Shown: positions 7,923-15,417, numbered from the stretch's first letter. The stretch: DNA of 17,935 bases from NAT127 sp041655035 (GCA_041655035.1 JBAZCN010000060.1:1-17935); one strand, 5' to 3'. Notes: generated by a model not told the origin, from the sequence alone. Made by a program: numbers and translations.

Positions 7923-8169
7923 GCTGAACCACAAGTTTGGGCGTGTGCTGCGCCAGGTTCGGCAGGAGTATCGCTGGTCCCAGGAGGTTCTGGCCGACAG
8001 GGCCGGGCTCAACCGCTGTTATCTGGGCGAAGTGGAGCGGGGCGAGGCGGTGCCTTCGCTGCTGACACTGGCCAAGCTGGCTGTGGCGCTCGATATTCCC
8101 CTGTCGAGACTTCTCGCCCGCTGCGAGCGTCCGCAGCAACAGAGTTCGCCGATGATGGCTATTGATTGA
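7915..8169 (+). CDS. Small XRE-family helix-turn-helix regulator
   Basis: This 84-residue protein is almost entirely one Cro/C1-type HTH domain. Its core is GRVLRQVRQEYRWSQEVLADRAGL, with the recognition part NRCYLGEVERGEAVPSLLTLAKLAVAL and the closing helix around IPLSRLLARCE (61-71). No effector or dimerisation domain follows. Its start lies inside the end of the serine O-acetyltransferase gene (8-base overlap), with GGGGAGGG 11 bases upstream. It sits directly before the encapsulin gene, so it is a candidate local regulator of shell and cargo (inference). Cys35 and Cys70 could in principle sense redox or persulfide state, but nothing shows this. Confidence 0.9.
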   Translation: MDELNHKFGRVLRQVRQEYRWSQEVLADRAGLNRCYLGEVERGEAVPSLLTLAKLAVALDIPLSRLLARCERPQQQSSPMMAID

Positions 8170-8195
8170 TGGCTGATGGCTATCGATTGATGGCT
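8154..8195 (+). repeat. 21-bp tandem repeat across the regulator's stop codon
   Basis: Two consecutive 21-base units at 8154-8174 and 8175-8195 differ at one base (att versus atc). Each unit contains GATGGCT twice, and a further ATA follows the second. The first unit encodes the last residues and stop of the XRE gene, so the repeat has copied the stop codon. It looks like recent slippage or an operator array; the data do not distinguish these. Confidence 0.9.
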
Positions 8196-8225
8196 ATAGA
8201 CGGTTGAGGGATTCTTAGAACTCTG

Positions 8226-8247
8226 GGATCTTAGCGTAGATCCTTTT
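8226..8247 (+). terminator. Weak hairpin with short T run between regulator and encapsulin
   Basis: GGATCT (8226-8231) pairs with AGATCC (8238-8243) around a 6-base loop, followed by TTTT. The stem is short and half A/T, so termination would be partial. It could lower read-through from the upstream genes into the encapsulin gene. Confidence 0.3.
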
Positions 8248-8299
8248 CGCATAAGTGATACGCCCACCAACCCCCTTCGGACCACCAACCTCTTCAAGA

Positions 8300-8305
8300 A
8301 AGGAG
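8300..8305 (+). promoter_or_regulatory. Strong ribosome binding site of the encapsulin gene
   Basis: AAGGAG lies seven bases before the ATG at 8313, the best Shine-Dalgarno in the plus-strand cluster. It fits the high expression needed for a shell protein. Confidence 0.8.
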
Positions 8306-8312
8306 TCCCGCT

Positions 8313-9245
8313 ATGACAGCAGATCGAGAGGCGCATCTGGCCCTCAGTGACAATGCCGCGCGCCAGCTGGCCAACGCCACCAAGACAGTCCCCCAGTTAT
8401 CCACCATAAGCCCCCGCTGGCTGGTTCACCTGCTGCAGTGGACACCGGTGGAAGCGGGTATTTACCGGCTCAACAAGGTCAAGAATCCCACCCGTGTGCA
8501 GGTGACCTGTTCACAGCGGGACGAGGCGGAAATTCCTCCCACCTACGTGGATTACGAGGAACAGCCCCGGGAATACTTCCTCAATTCGGTGAGCAGTGTG
8601 GTGGATGTGCACACCCGGGTGTCGGACCTCTACAGCAGCCCCCACGACCAGATCAAGGAACAGCTGCGCCTCACCATCGAAACCATCAAGGAGCGCCAGG
8701 AAAGCGAGCTGATCAACAACCCGGAGTACGGCCTGCTGGCCAATGTCGACGACAGCCAGCGGATTTCCACCCTGACCGGTGCGCCCACCCCGGACGACCT
8801 CGACGACCTGATCGCCAGGGTATGGAAGGAGCCCGCCTTTTTCCTCGCCCACCCCCTTGCCATTGCCGCCTTTGGCCGCGAATGCACCCGCCGCGGCGTG
8901 CCGCCGCCGACCGCCAGCCTTTTTGGCTCACAGTTTCTCACCTGGCGCGGCCTGCCCCTGGTGCCCTCGGACAAGCTGCCCATCGATGACGAAGGCAAGA
9001 CCAAGATCCTGCTGCTGCGGGTCGGCGAAAAACGCCAGGGCGTTGTCGGTCTCTATCAGCCGGGGCTGGTCGGCGAGCAGAGTCCCGGGCTTTCCGTGCG
9101 TTTCATGGGCATTGGCCGCAACGCCATTGCCTCCTACCTGGTGTCGCTGTACTGCTCCCTGGCGGTACTGACGGAAGATGCGCTTGCGGTCCTGGAAGAT
9201 GTGGAGGTCGGCAAATACCATGACTACCCAGACACCTACAAATAA
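8313..9245 (+). CDS. Family 2A encapsulin nanocompartment shell protein
   Basis: This 310-residue protein is recognisable as a family 2A encapsulin (SrpI-like, HK97 phage-capsid fold). It resembles the Synechococcus shell in the N-arm (ALSDNAARQLANATKTVPQL, then STISPRWL) and in WTPVEAGIYRLN. It also shares REYFLNSVSSVVDVHTRVSD, LYSSPHDQIKEQLRLTIETI, GAPTPDDLDDLI, GVPPPTASLFGSQF, WRGLPLVPSDKLP, RQGVVGLYQPGLVGEQSPGL and SVRFMGI. Approximate parts are N-arm 1-45, E-loop 50-90, spine helix 114-131 and A-domain in the C-terminal half. The length is normal for the family. Known members self-assemble into small icosahedral (T=1) shells that enclose a cysteine desulfurase, and one has been reported to sequester elemental sulfur. 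The cargo gene follows with an overlap. No transmembrane segment or signal peptide is present, so the compartment is cytoplasmic. Confidence 0.97.
   Translation: MTADREAHLALSDNAARQLANATKTVPQLSTISPRWLVHLLQWTPVEAGIYRLNKVKNPTRVQVTCSQRDEAEIPPTYVDYEEQPREYFLNSVSSVVDVHTRVSDLYSSPHDQIKEQLRLTIETIKERQESELINNPEYGLLANVDDSQRISTLTGAPTPDDLDDLIARVWKEPAFFLAHPLAIAAFGRECTRRGVPPPTASLFGSQFLTWRGLPLVPSDKLPIDDEGKTKILLLRVGEKRQGVVGLYQPGLVGEQSPGLSVRFMGIGRNAIASYLVSLYCSLAVLTEDALAVLEDVEVGKYHDYPDTYK
9203..9207 (+). promoter_or_regulatory. Ribosome binding site of the desulfurase, inside the encapsulin gene
   Basis: GGAGG lies 12 bases before ATG 9220, rather far but the best candidate. It favours ATG 9220 over the in-frame ATG at 9178, whose added residues (MRLRSWKMWRSANT) do not look like a family N-terminus. 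Confidence 0.5.
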
Positions 9246-11097
9246 GGGGAAACCCGACGGGGTGCCGGTCGCGGCCGGATTGCCGGATATCGCCGCCCTG
9301 GCGGACATCGCCAACGCCCTGTTCCGCGCCATTCCGGGCACTGATCCGCTGCCTGCCCCCCAGGGCGCCGGCAACCGGGTGGCGAGGTCGGCGCCCGCCG
9401 GCTATCCCTCTCCCGGGGGGGCTTCCGCTGACCCCGTTTCCGCTGGACGCGGCAGTCCGCCGCCGGGTTCTTTCGCCACGGGTGTCAATCCCGGCGATTT
9501 CGGCCTGCCGGGGGAGAGCGAATTGCGCGAACTGCTGGCGGAGCCATTGCGGCTGACCGGCAATTCGGGCCGGAGCGCGACACAAGGCGGGTCGGCCTAT
9601 TACTTTGCCGAATCGCTCAGGGCCGAACCTCCGCCCCTGGCGGCCCGGGACGGCATCACCCCGGGCAGTTTCGCCCTGCCCGGCCAGAACGGGCTGAATG
9701 CCGCGCTTGCCCGCCATCTGGCCGCCGTCAGGCCTGCGAATCACGGTGATCCCACGGCTGTGAATGGTGGCGGTTTTTATTTCCTCGACAGCCTCACGCC
9801 GGTCTTTGGCGCGCCGCCATCCGGCGCCGCCGTGCCCGCGGGATTGAGCGTGCCGGCGGCGGCCAGGCCCTTCGACGTGGCCGGTATCCGCAGGGATTTC
9901 CCGATCCTGGCGGAACGGGTCAACGGCCGCCCCCTGGTATGGTTCGATAACGCCGCCACCACCCACAAACCCACGGCGGTGATCGACCGGATCAGCTACT
10001 TCTACCAGCACGAGAATTCCAATATCCACCGCGCCGCCCACCAACTGGCGGCGCGGGCCACGGACGCCTACGAAGAAGCCCGCACCACGGTGGCGCGTTT
10101 CATCGGCGCCGGGTCGCCGGAAGAAATCGTTTTCGTGCGCGGCGCCACCGAAGCCATCAACCTGCTGGCCAATACCTTCGGGCGGCAATACATAGGGGAG
10201 GGCGACGAAATCATCGTTTCCCAACTCGAGCACCACGCCAATATCGTTCCCTGGTACCAACTGGCCAATGAGGTGGGCGCGAGACTCAGGGTGATTCCGG
10301 TGGACGACAGCGGCCAACTGCTGCTGGAGGAATACCGCAAACTGATCAACAACCGCACCCGGCTGGTGGCGGTAACCCAGGTTTCCAATGCCCTGGGCAC
10401 CATTGCCCCGGTCAAGGACATTGTCGATATCGCCCACGCCGCCGGTGTCTGTGTACTGGTCGACGGCGCCCAGGCGGTATCCCACATGCCGATCGATGTG
10501 CGGGCGCTGGATGCGGATTTCTATGTGTTTTCCGGCCACAAGGTGTTCGGACCCACGGGAATAGGGGTGATCTACGGCAAGGCGCAACTCCTCGAAAAAC
10601 TGCAACCCTGGCAGGGCGGCGGCAACATGATCGCGGATGTCACCTTTGACCGCGTCGTCTACCAGCCGCCACCCGGGCGCTTTGAGGCGGGCACGGGTAA
10701 TATTGCCGACGCCGTGGGGCTGGGCGCGGCCCTGCAATATCTGGAGCAGATCGGCATGGAGCGCATCGCCCGCTATGAGCACGATCTGCTGGTGTACGCC
10801 ACCGAGCGGATGCGGCCGATCCCGGGAATCCGCCTTATCGGAACCGCAGCCAGCAAGGCCAGCGTGCTGTCCTTCGTGCTCGAAGGCTACAGCACCGAGG
10901 AAGTGGGCAAGGCATTGAACCACGAAGGCATAGCGGTGCGTTCCGGCCACCACTGCGCGCAGCCGATCCTGCGCCGTTTTGGCCTGGAAGCCACGGTGAG
11001 ACCTTCCTTTGCGTTTTACAACACCTGCGAGGAAGTGGACCTGATGGTTTCCGTGGTAAAAAGACTGGCTGATACCCGTTCACAGCCGGCGCTGTAA
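9220..11097 (+). CDS. SufS-like cysteine desulfurase, family 2A encapsulin cargo
   Basis: This PLP enzyme converts cysteine to alanine and enzyme-bound persulfide. The 625-residue form has two parts. Residues 1 to ~215 are Pro/Gly/Ala-rich and probably disordered; they match the cargo-loading domains known in family 2A systems. This part holds LPDIAALADIANALF at 21-35 and an imperfect duplication at 92-133 and 149-192 (GxFxLPG ... YYF/FYF ... SL). Residues ~218-618 are a type II (SufS) desulfurase: His339 in LEHHAN, Asp415 in VDGAQ, PLP Lys441 in FSGHKVFGPTG and catalytic Cys579 in RSGHHCAQP. The gene overlaps the encapsulin gene by 26 bases, so shell and cargo translation are probably linked. 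No SufBCD or SufE neighbours are present, which argues against a housekeeping Fe-S role. The start choice is the main uncertainty. Confidence 0.95.
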   Translation: MTTQTPTNKGKPDGVPVAAGLPDIAALADIANALFRAIPGTDPLPAPQGAGNRVARSAPAGYPSPGGASADPVSAGRGSPPPGSFATGVNPGDFGLPGESELRELLAEPLRLTGNSGRSATQGGSAYYFAESLRAEPPPLAARDGITPGSFALPGQNGLNAALARHLAAVRPANHGDPTAVNGGGFYFLDSLTPVFGAPPSGAAVPAGLSVPAAARPFDVAGIRRDFPILAERVNGRPLVWFDNAATTHKPTAVIDRISYFYQHENSNIHRAAHQLAARATDAYEEARTTVARFIGAGSPEEIVFVRGATEAINLLANTFGRQYIGEGDEIIVSQLEHHANIVPWYQLANEVGARLRVIPVDDSGQLLLEEYRKLINNRTRLVAVTQVSNALGTIAPVKDIVDIAHAAGVCVLVDGAQAVSHMPIDVRALDADFYVFSGHKVFGPTGIGVIYGKAQLLEKLQPWQGGGNMIADVTFDRVVYQPPPGRFEAGTGNIADAVGLGAALQYLEQIGMERIARYEHDLLVYATERMRPIPGIRLIGTAASKASVLSFVLEGYSTEEVGKALNHEGIAVRSGHHCAQPILRRFGLEATVRPSFAFYNTCEEVDLMVSVVKRLADTRSQPAL

Positions 11098-11655
11098 TAG
11101 GGTGTGCCGAAGAACGAAGCGTACCGCGGCATCCACAGGCACGAAAAGGTTCTGTTGGTTACCAATGGCCGTTGCCTAGATATCATCAGCCCTGACTGCG
11201 CGCCCCATCGGCGCTGTTGTTCCTGCTCAAAACCCCGGGAGACCCCCGGGGTTTTTTATTCAGGGGAATAAGCTATCCACTATTTATTCTGTTGGTATTG
11301 CCACATCCAGTCTTTGGAAAAAATCTTCCACAACCTGACTTTCAATATCACTGGCGCCGGCAGTTGCGCGCGGTTTTTCCATGGGATTTCCGGGGAGATT
11401 CCCGCCGGACATGGCTTCGTCATTTTGTTCCTGGTCGCTGGATTTCTGCGGAAATTTTAAAAGTTACAAAAATAGGAATAATTTTTTAGTTATCAGAAGC
11501 GCCAAATTCGTTGATGTGTTTAGCCATAAAAAACTTCGGAAAAAGTCATATTCATATCAAAAAATAATGGTCGTGCGGAGGTCTTCGCATCACTAATATC
11601 AATCCCGCGATTCAATTCTGAAAAAACCAATATTGCTTTCACGACGGAGAATTTC
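11098..11655. other. Intergenic region (558 bp), AT-rich in its right part
   Basis: Up to 11228 the sequence has normal GC content with no recognisable gene. After the terminator, and above all from about 11450 to 11640, it becomes strongly AT-rich with many A and T runs. This is the expected site of the promoter and control elements of the TonB receptor operon. Several -10-like hexamers occur (for example TAATAT near 11593), but none has a convincing -35 partner. No open frame here has both a good start and a recognisable product, and I see no tRNA or riboswitch-like structure. Confidence 0.5.
11229..11257. terminator. Strong intrinsic terminator after the desulfurase
   Basis: A perfect 11-bp stem is formed by AAAACCCCGGG (11229-11239) and its complement (11245-11255) around the 5-base loop AGACC. 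A run of six T follows on the plus strand (11252-11257). The AAAA on the left arm gives a short T run on the other strand, so it may work in both directions. It lies ~130 bases after the desulfurase stop and marks the 3' end of the encapsulin transcription unit. Confidence 0.9.
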
Positions 11656-14073
11656 ATGGTCACGCGAAGATCTGTTTGCGCGCCACACCCTGAGCGGTTG
11701 GTGCGTTTTGCAAAAAGTGCGGGTGCAGTGCTTGTCCTGGCGCCGTTGTCGATACCGGTGCTCACCTGGGCGCAGGATCAGGATGCGGGAGAAAACGCCA
11801 GGGCGCTCGAGACCATCATCGTGACAGGCACCCGCCGCGCTGAGCGGACGGTGATCGATTCCAGCGTGCCGGTGGATGTCGTCGGCAGTGGCGATCTTGG
11901 CACCGTGTCGTCGCACGACCTCAACAACAAGCTCGCCTCCCTGGTGCCGTCGTTCAACGTGCAGCGGACTCCCGGTTTCGATGGCGGCAACTTCGTGCGC
12001 CCCGCAACGCTGCGGGGCCTTTCGCCCGACCAGACCCTGGTGCTGATCAACGGCAAGCGCCGCCACCGTTCCGCCTATATCCAGATCTCGGACTTTGGCG
12101 CGCAGGCTACGGACCTGTCGGAAATTCCGCAGATCGCCATCCGCCACGTCGAGGTGTTGCGCGACGGCGCATCGGCGCAGTACGGTTCGGAGGCCATTGC
12201 CGGCGTTATCAACCTGCTGCTGGAAGACCGTCCCGGCGGCGAACTCAGCGTGCAAACCGGACAGTTTTTCGATGGCGATGGCGAGAGTGTGCAGGTCGCC
12301 GGGCGCCTGGGCAGCCATTTTGGCGAAGGTGGGCTGATCAACCTGTCCCTGGAACACAACGATTCCGACCCCACCAATCGCAGCACCCGGAGAAACCCCT
12401 CGGGCCTGCCCGACCTGAATTCGACCCGCGCCTTTGTCAATTTCACCTATGAACTGGATAACGCGGAAATCTACGGCTTTGGCAACTACGGCCACAGCCG
12501 CGGCAGCTATATATTCGGCTGGCGCGATCCCAGCGGCGCGCTGTTCGACCGCTCCTACTACCAGGACAACGAACCGTTCCTGTACCCGGACTACAACCTG
12601 GCCGACCGCTACCCGGACGGTTTCAACCCGCGCTTCAAATCCACCACCGATGACGGCAGCCTGGTGGGCGGCCTGCGGGGCGAGAGAGGCCCCATCTCCT
12701 GGGATTTCAGCGGCCGGGTCGCCCGCAACCAGATCGAATACAGTGTCGCCAACTCCATCAACGCCTCCCTCGGGCCGTTGTCGCCCACCAGTTTTGACGC
12801 CGGCGAGTGGATCCAGTCGGAGCAAGGCGTCAACGCCGATTTTGGCTATCTGTGGGATCTGGGGCTGGCTACGCCGGTCAATGTCTCCTTCGGTGGCGAA
12901 TGGCGGCGCGAGGTATTCGAGCTCAAGGCCGGCGAACTGGCGTCCTATGCGGTGGGGCCGTTCTCCGACCAGGTCCCGGGTTCAAACTCCTATCCCGGCC
13001 CGTCCCCGGCCCAGGCGGGCGAATGGGATCGCGAGAGCCATGCCGTCTACGTGGATATCGATACCGATGTCACCGACCGCTTCAACTTCGGGGTCGCCGG
13101 CCGCTATGAAAATTTCTCGGATTTCGGCGACACCTGGAATTTCAAGATATCCGGACGCTATGGCCTCACCGACTGGCTGAACCTGCGGGCCGCGGCCAGC
13201 ACAGGTTTTCATGCGCCGAGCCCCGGCCAGCAGAACCTGACCAAGACCACCCAGGGTCCCGACCCGCTGATCAGGCCGCCGCTGCCCCAGGTGATCCGCA
13301 CCTACGGCTTGATCCCGTCCACCAACCCGGTCGCGGTCGCCGCCGGCGGCAAGGCGCTGGACGCCGAGGAGGCGGTCAACTTCAGCGTGGGCCTGGTGGC
13401 CAGCCCGACCTCCGACCTGACCCTGTCGCTGGATTATTACCACATCGAGATCGACGACCGCCTGGGCATCACCGCCAACCAGGCGCTGACGCCGGAGCAG
13501 AGGCAGTCGCTGCTGAATGACGGGGTGGCGGAAGCGGAGAACCTCGACGAATTCCGTTTCTTCATCAACGGCTACGACACCCGCACCGAAGGTATCGACC
13601 TGGTGGCCACGTGGCGCAAGGAGGTCGGTCCTGGGCAACTGGGGGTGATCGGGGTCTTCAACCACAACCGCAGCCGTATCACCGGTGGCGATCCCAGGGT
13701 GGTCACGCCGCACCTCGAAGCAGAGATCGAGGACCGACGGCCCCGCAATGTCGGCATCCTGACCACTACCTACGACGTCGGCGCGTTCCACTTCCTCAGC
13801 CGCGTGCGCTATTACAGCGCCTGGACCGACGCGGTTGAGTTCCTGCCCACCGAGCTGCACCAGCGGATCGGCAGTGAAGTATTCGTCGACCTGGCCGCGA
13901 CCTGGGCGCTGCAATCGGGCCTGAGCATCACCGTCGGCGCCGACAATGTCTTCGACAGCTACCCCGATGACAGCGGCCCCGTATTGACCGATATCGGCGT
14001 TCCCTATCCGATGCTGCGCCCCTATGAGATAGAGGGCGGCCATTACTACCTGCGGGTTTCACAGCAGTTCTAG
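11656..14073 (+). CDS. TonB-dependent outer-membrane receptor (first)
   Basis: The protein has 805 residues. The signal peptide spans 1-39 (Arg-rich start, hydrophobic 21-38, cleavage likely at TWA/Q). A TonB box LETIIVTG lies at 51-58 and a plug domain at about 65-190, with LRGLSPDQTLVLINGKR (119-135) and VEVLRDGASAQYGSEAIAGV near 165-184. A 22-strand-type barrel ends YYLRVSQQF, with the usual terminal Phe. It imports a ligand across the outer membrane using TonB energy. The ligand is unknown; the sequence does not single out siderophore, vitamin or carbohydrate. GGAGA lies five bases before the ATG. It is followed after 82 bases by an exported dipeptidase-like gene, suggesting a peptide-like or amide substrate (inference). 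Confidence 0.95.
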   Translation: MVTRRSVCAPHPERLVRFAKSAGAVLVLAPLSIPVLTWAQDQDAGENARALETIIVTGTRRAERTVIDSSVPVDVVGSGDLGTVSSHDLNNKLASLVPSFNVQRTPGFDGGNFVRPATLRGLSPDQTLVLINGKRRHRSAYIQISDFGAQATDLSEIPQIAIRHVEVLRDGASAQYGSEAIAGVINLLLEDRPGGELSVQTGQFFDGDGESVQVAGRLGSHFGEGGLINLSLEHNDSDPTNRSTRRNPSGLPDLNSTRAFVNFTYELDNAEIYGFGNYGHSRGSYIFGWRDPSGALFDRSYYQDNEPFLYPDYNLADRYPDGFNPRFKSTTDDGSLVGGLRGERGPISWDFSGRVARNQIEYSVANSINASLGPLSPTSFDAGEWIQSEQGVNADFGYLWDLGLATPVNVSFGGEWRREVFELKAGELASYAVGPFSDQVPGSNSYPGPSPAQAGEWDRESHAVYVDIDTDVTDRFNFGVAGRYENFSDFGDTWNFKISGRYGLTDWLNLRAAASTGFHAPSPGQQNLTKTTQGPDPLIRPPLPQVIRTYGLIPSTNPVAVAAGGKALDAEEAVNFSVGLVASPTSDLTLSLDYYHIEIDDRLGITANQALTPEQRQSLLNDGVAEAENLDEFRFFINGYDTRTEGIDLVATWRKEVGPGQLGVIGVFNHNRSRITGGDPRVVTPHLEAEIEDRRPRNVGILTTTYDVGAFHFLSRVRYYSAWTDAVEFLPTELHQRIGSEVFVDLAATWALQSGLSITVGADNVFDSYPDDSGPVLTDIGVPYPMLRPYEIEGGHYYLRVSQQF

Positions 14074-14100
14074 CGATACCCACGCCACATACCACAAGCC

Positions 14101-14119
14101 GCGCCGGCATACCCGGCGC
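14101..14119 (+). other. Intercistronic hairpin between receptor 1 and dipeptidase
   Basis: GCGCCGG and CCGGCGC form a perfect 7-bp stem around a 5-base loop. No T run follows, so it is not a typical terminator. It may stabilise the upstream receptor mRNA or reduce downstream expression. Confidence 0.5.
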
Positions 14120-14155
14120 ACCGATTCCACAGTCGTAGATCCCAAGGATGCAAAT

Positions 14156-15400
14156 ATGACCCTGTCATCATTAAAGAACACATTCACTCTCGGTCTCTCC
14201 GGACTGGTGCTGACCGCCGCGCTCTCAAGCACTGGCCTCGCCACCGCCGCGCTTGCCCAGGATACCGATGCGGCGGCGATCCATAAGCGCGTGCTGGCTC
14301 TCGACGGCCACGCCGACGTGCTGCTGCCGTCGACGCCGGCCCGCTACTGGCTCAACGGCAACGCTTCGCGGGTAGACCTGCCGCATCTGACCGATGGCGG
14401 TATCGACGCGATCGTGCTGTCCGTCGCCGTCGGACCGGGGCCGCGGGATGCGGCGGGCGTTGCCGCGGCCCGCGCCGACGCCGACGCCAAGCTGGCCAAG
14501 ATCAAGGCATTTATCGCCGCCAACCCCGATCGCGTGGCACTGGCGCTGAGCGCCGATGATGTCGAGCGCCTGCACGGCGAAGGCAAGGTGGCGGTGCTGA
14601 TCGGCTTCCAGAATGCCCGCATCATCGGCAAGGACGTTTCGCAACTCGACGCCTTCTACAGGGACGGCGCGCGGGTATTCGGGCTCAACCACGCCGGGCA
14701 CAACGATTTCTCCGATTCATCACGCCCCTGGGGCGAGCCGGTCAGGGAGCACGGCGGCCTTTCTGAACTGGGGCGCCAGTCGGTTGCGCGCCTCAACGAC
14801 CTCGGCGCGCTGATCGACGTGTCGCAGCTTTCCACCGACGCCTTGCTGCAAACCCTGGAACTGACCCGGGCGCCGGTGGCGGCGACCCACTCCAACGTCC
14901 GCGCCCTGGTGGACAACACCCGCAACCTGTCGGACGCCGAGCTCGATGCCATCAAGGCCAACGGCGGTGTGGTGCAGGTCACGCCGTTCAACGGCTACCT
15001 CAAGGTTCCCGGCGCCGAGGCGCACCAACAGATCGGCGCCGTGCGCAAGCGCCACGGGCTGGGCGGCGACTTCAAGACCGGCTACGAGGATTACAACAGC
15101 CTGCCGGAGGCGAAGCAGCAGCCGTTCCTCGATGAACTGAGCGCGCTGCAACCGCGCGCCTCGGTGAGCGACTACGTCGATCACATCGACTATATCGTCA
15201 AGCGCATCGGCTGGGAGCATGTCGGCATCGGCACCGATTTTGACCACGGCGCCGGTATCGACGGCTTCGACAGCGCCGCCGAGGCAGCCAATGTGACCGC
15301 CGAACTGCTGCGCCGCGGCTACGACGAAAGGCAGATCGCGGCGATTTGGAGCGGCAATTTCCTGCGGGTACTGCGCGCCGCCGAGGCGGCGCGCCGTTGA
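14156..15400 (+). CDS. Exported M19 (renal dipeptidase-like) protein with altered metal site
   Basis: The 414-residue protein has a signal peptide (hydrophobic 11-33, cleavage likely at ALA/Q near 34). The rest is a TIM-barrel M19 dipeptidase: DGHAD (50-54; His52 and Asp54 as first metal ligands), GLNHAGHNDFSDS (177-188), PVAATHSNVRAL (His245) and GIGTDFDHG (357-365). Canonical members cleave dipeptides with a dinuclear zinc centre. Here the bridging Glu is Gln152 (IGFQNA instead of IGxEN/G) and a second-metal His is Gln224 (DVSQLS instead of DVSHxS). It may be a variant subfamily with one metal, another substrate, or no hydrolase activity. AAGGA lies 7 bases before the ATG. It lies between two TonB receptors, probably in one operon. 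Confidence 0.92.
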   Translation: MTLSSLKNTFTLGLSGLVLTAALSSTGLATAALAQDTDAAAIHKRVLALDGHADVLLPSTPARYWLNGNASRVDLPHLTDGGIDAIVLSVAVGPGPRDAAGVAAARADADAKLAKIKAFIAANPDRVALALSADDVERLHGEGKVAVLIGFQNARIIGKDVSQLDAFYRDGARVFGLNHAGHNDFSDSSRPWGEPVREHGGLSELGRQSVARLNDLGALIDVSQLSTDALLQTLELTRAPVAATHSNVRALVDNTRNLSDAELDAIKANGGVVQVTPFNGYLKVPGAEAHQQIGAVRKRHGLGGDFKTGYEDYNSLPEAKQQPFLDELSALQPRASVSDYVDHIDYIVKRIGWEHVGIGTDFDHGAGIDGFDSAAEAANVTAELLRRGYDERQIAAIWSGNFLRVLRAAEAARR

Positions 15401-15417
15401 TCGCAGCTAGGTATACG

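Noticed and set aside
8154..8195. A possible CRISPR-like array
   Set aside because: There are only two directly abutting units with no spacers, so this is a simple tandem repeat.
8313..9245. A phage or prophage capsid gene
   Set aside because: The HK97-fold shell resembles encapsulins specifically, and no portal, terminase, protease or tail genes are nearby.
9103..10953. A 616-codon open frame on the minus strand
   Set aside because: It is antisense to the desulfurase, which has intact catalytic motifs, and shows no family features.
9220..11097. A housekeeping SufS for Fe-S cluster assembly
   Set aside because: There are no SufBCD or SufE/SufU neighbours, the N-terminal extension is long and disordered, and the gene overlaps the encapsulin gene.
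11352..11368. A sigma-54-like TGGCGC...TTGCG sequence upstream of the first receptor
   Set aside because: The GG to GC spacing is one base off the strict -24/-12 spacing, so I do not call it.
11217..11596. Two short plus-strand frames in the AT-rich spacer (71 and 90 codons)
   Set aside because: One begins across the terminator; neither has a convincing start signal or recognisable product.
12982..14043. A 353-codon minus-strand frame, and another at 11599-12825
   Set aside because: They are antisense to the first TonB receptor and have no recognisable domains.
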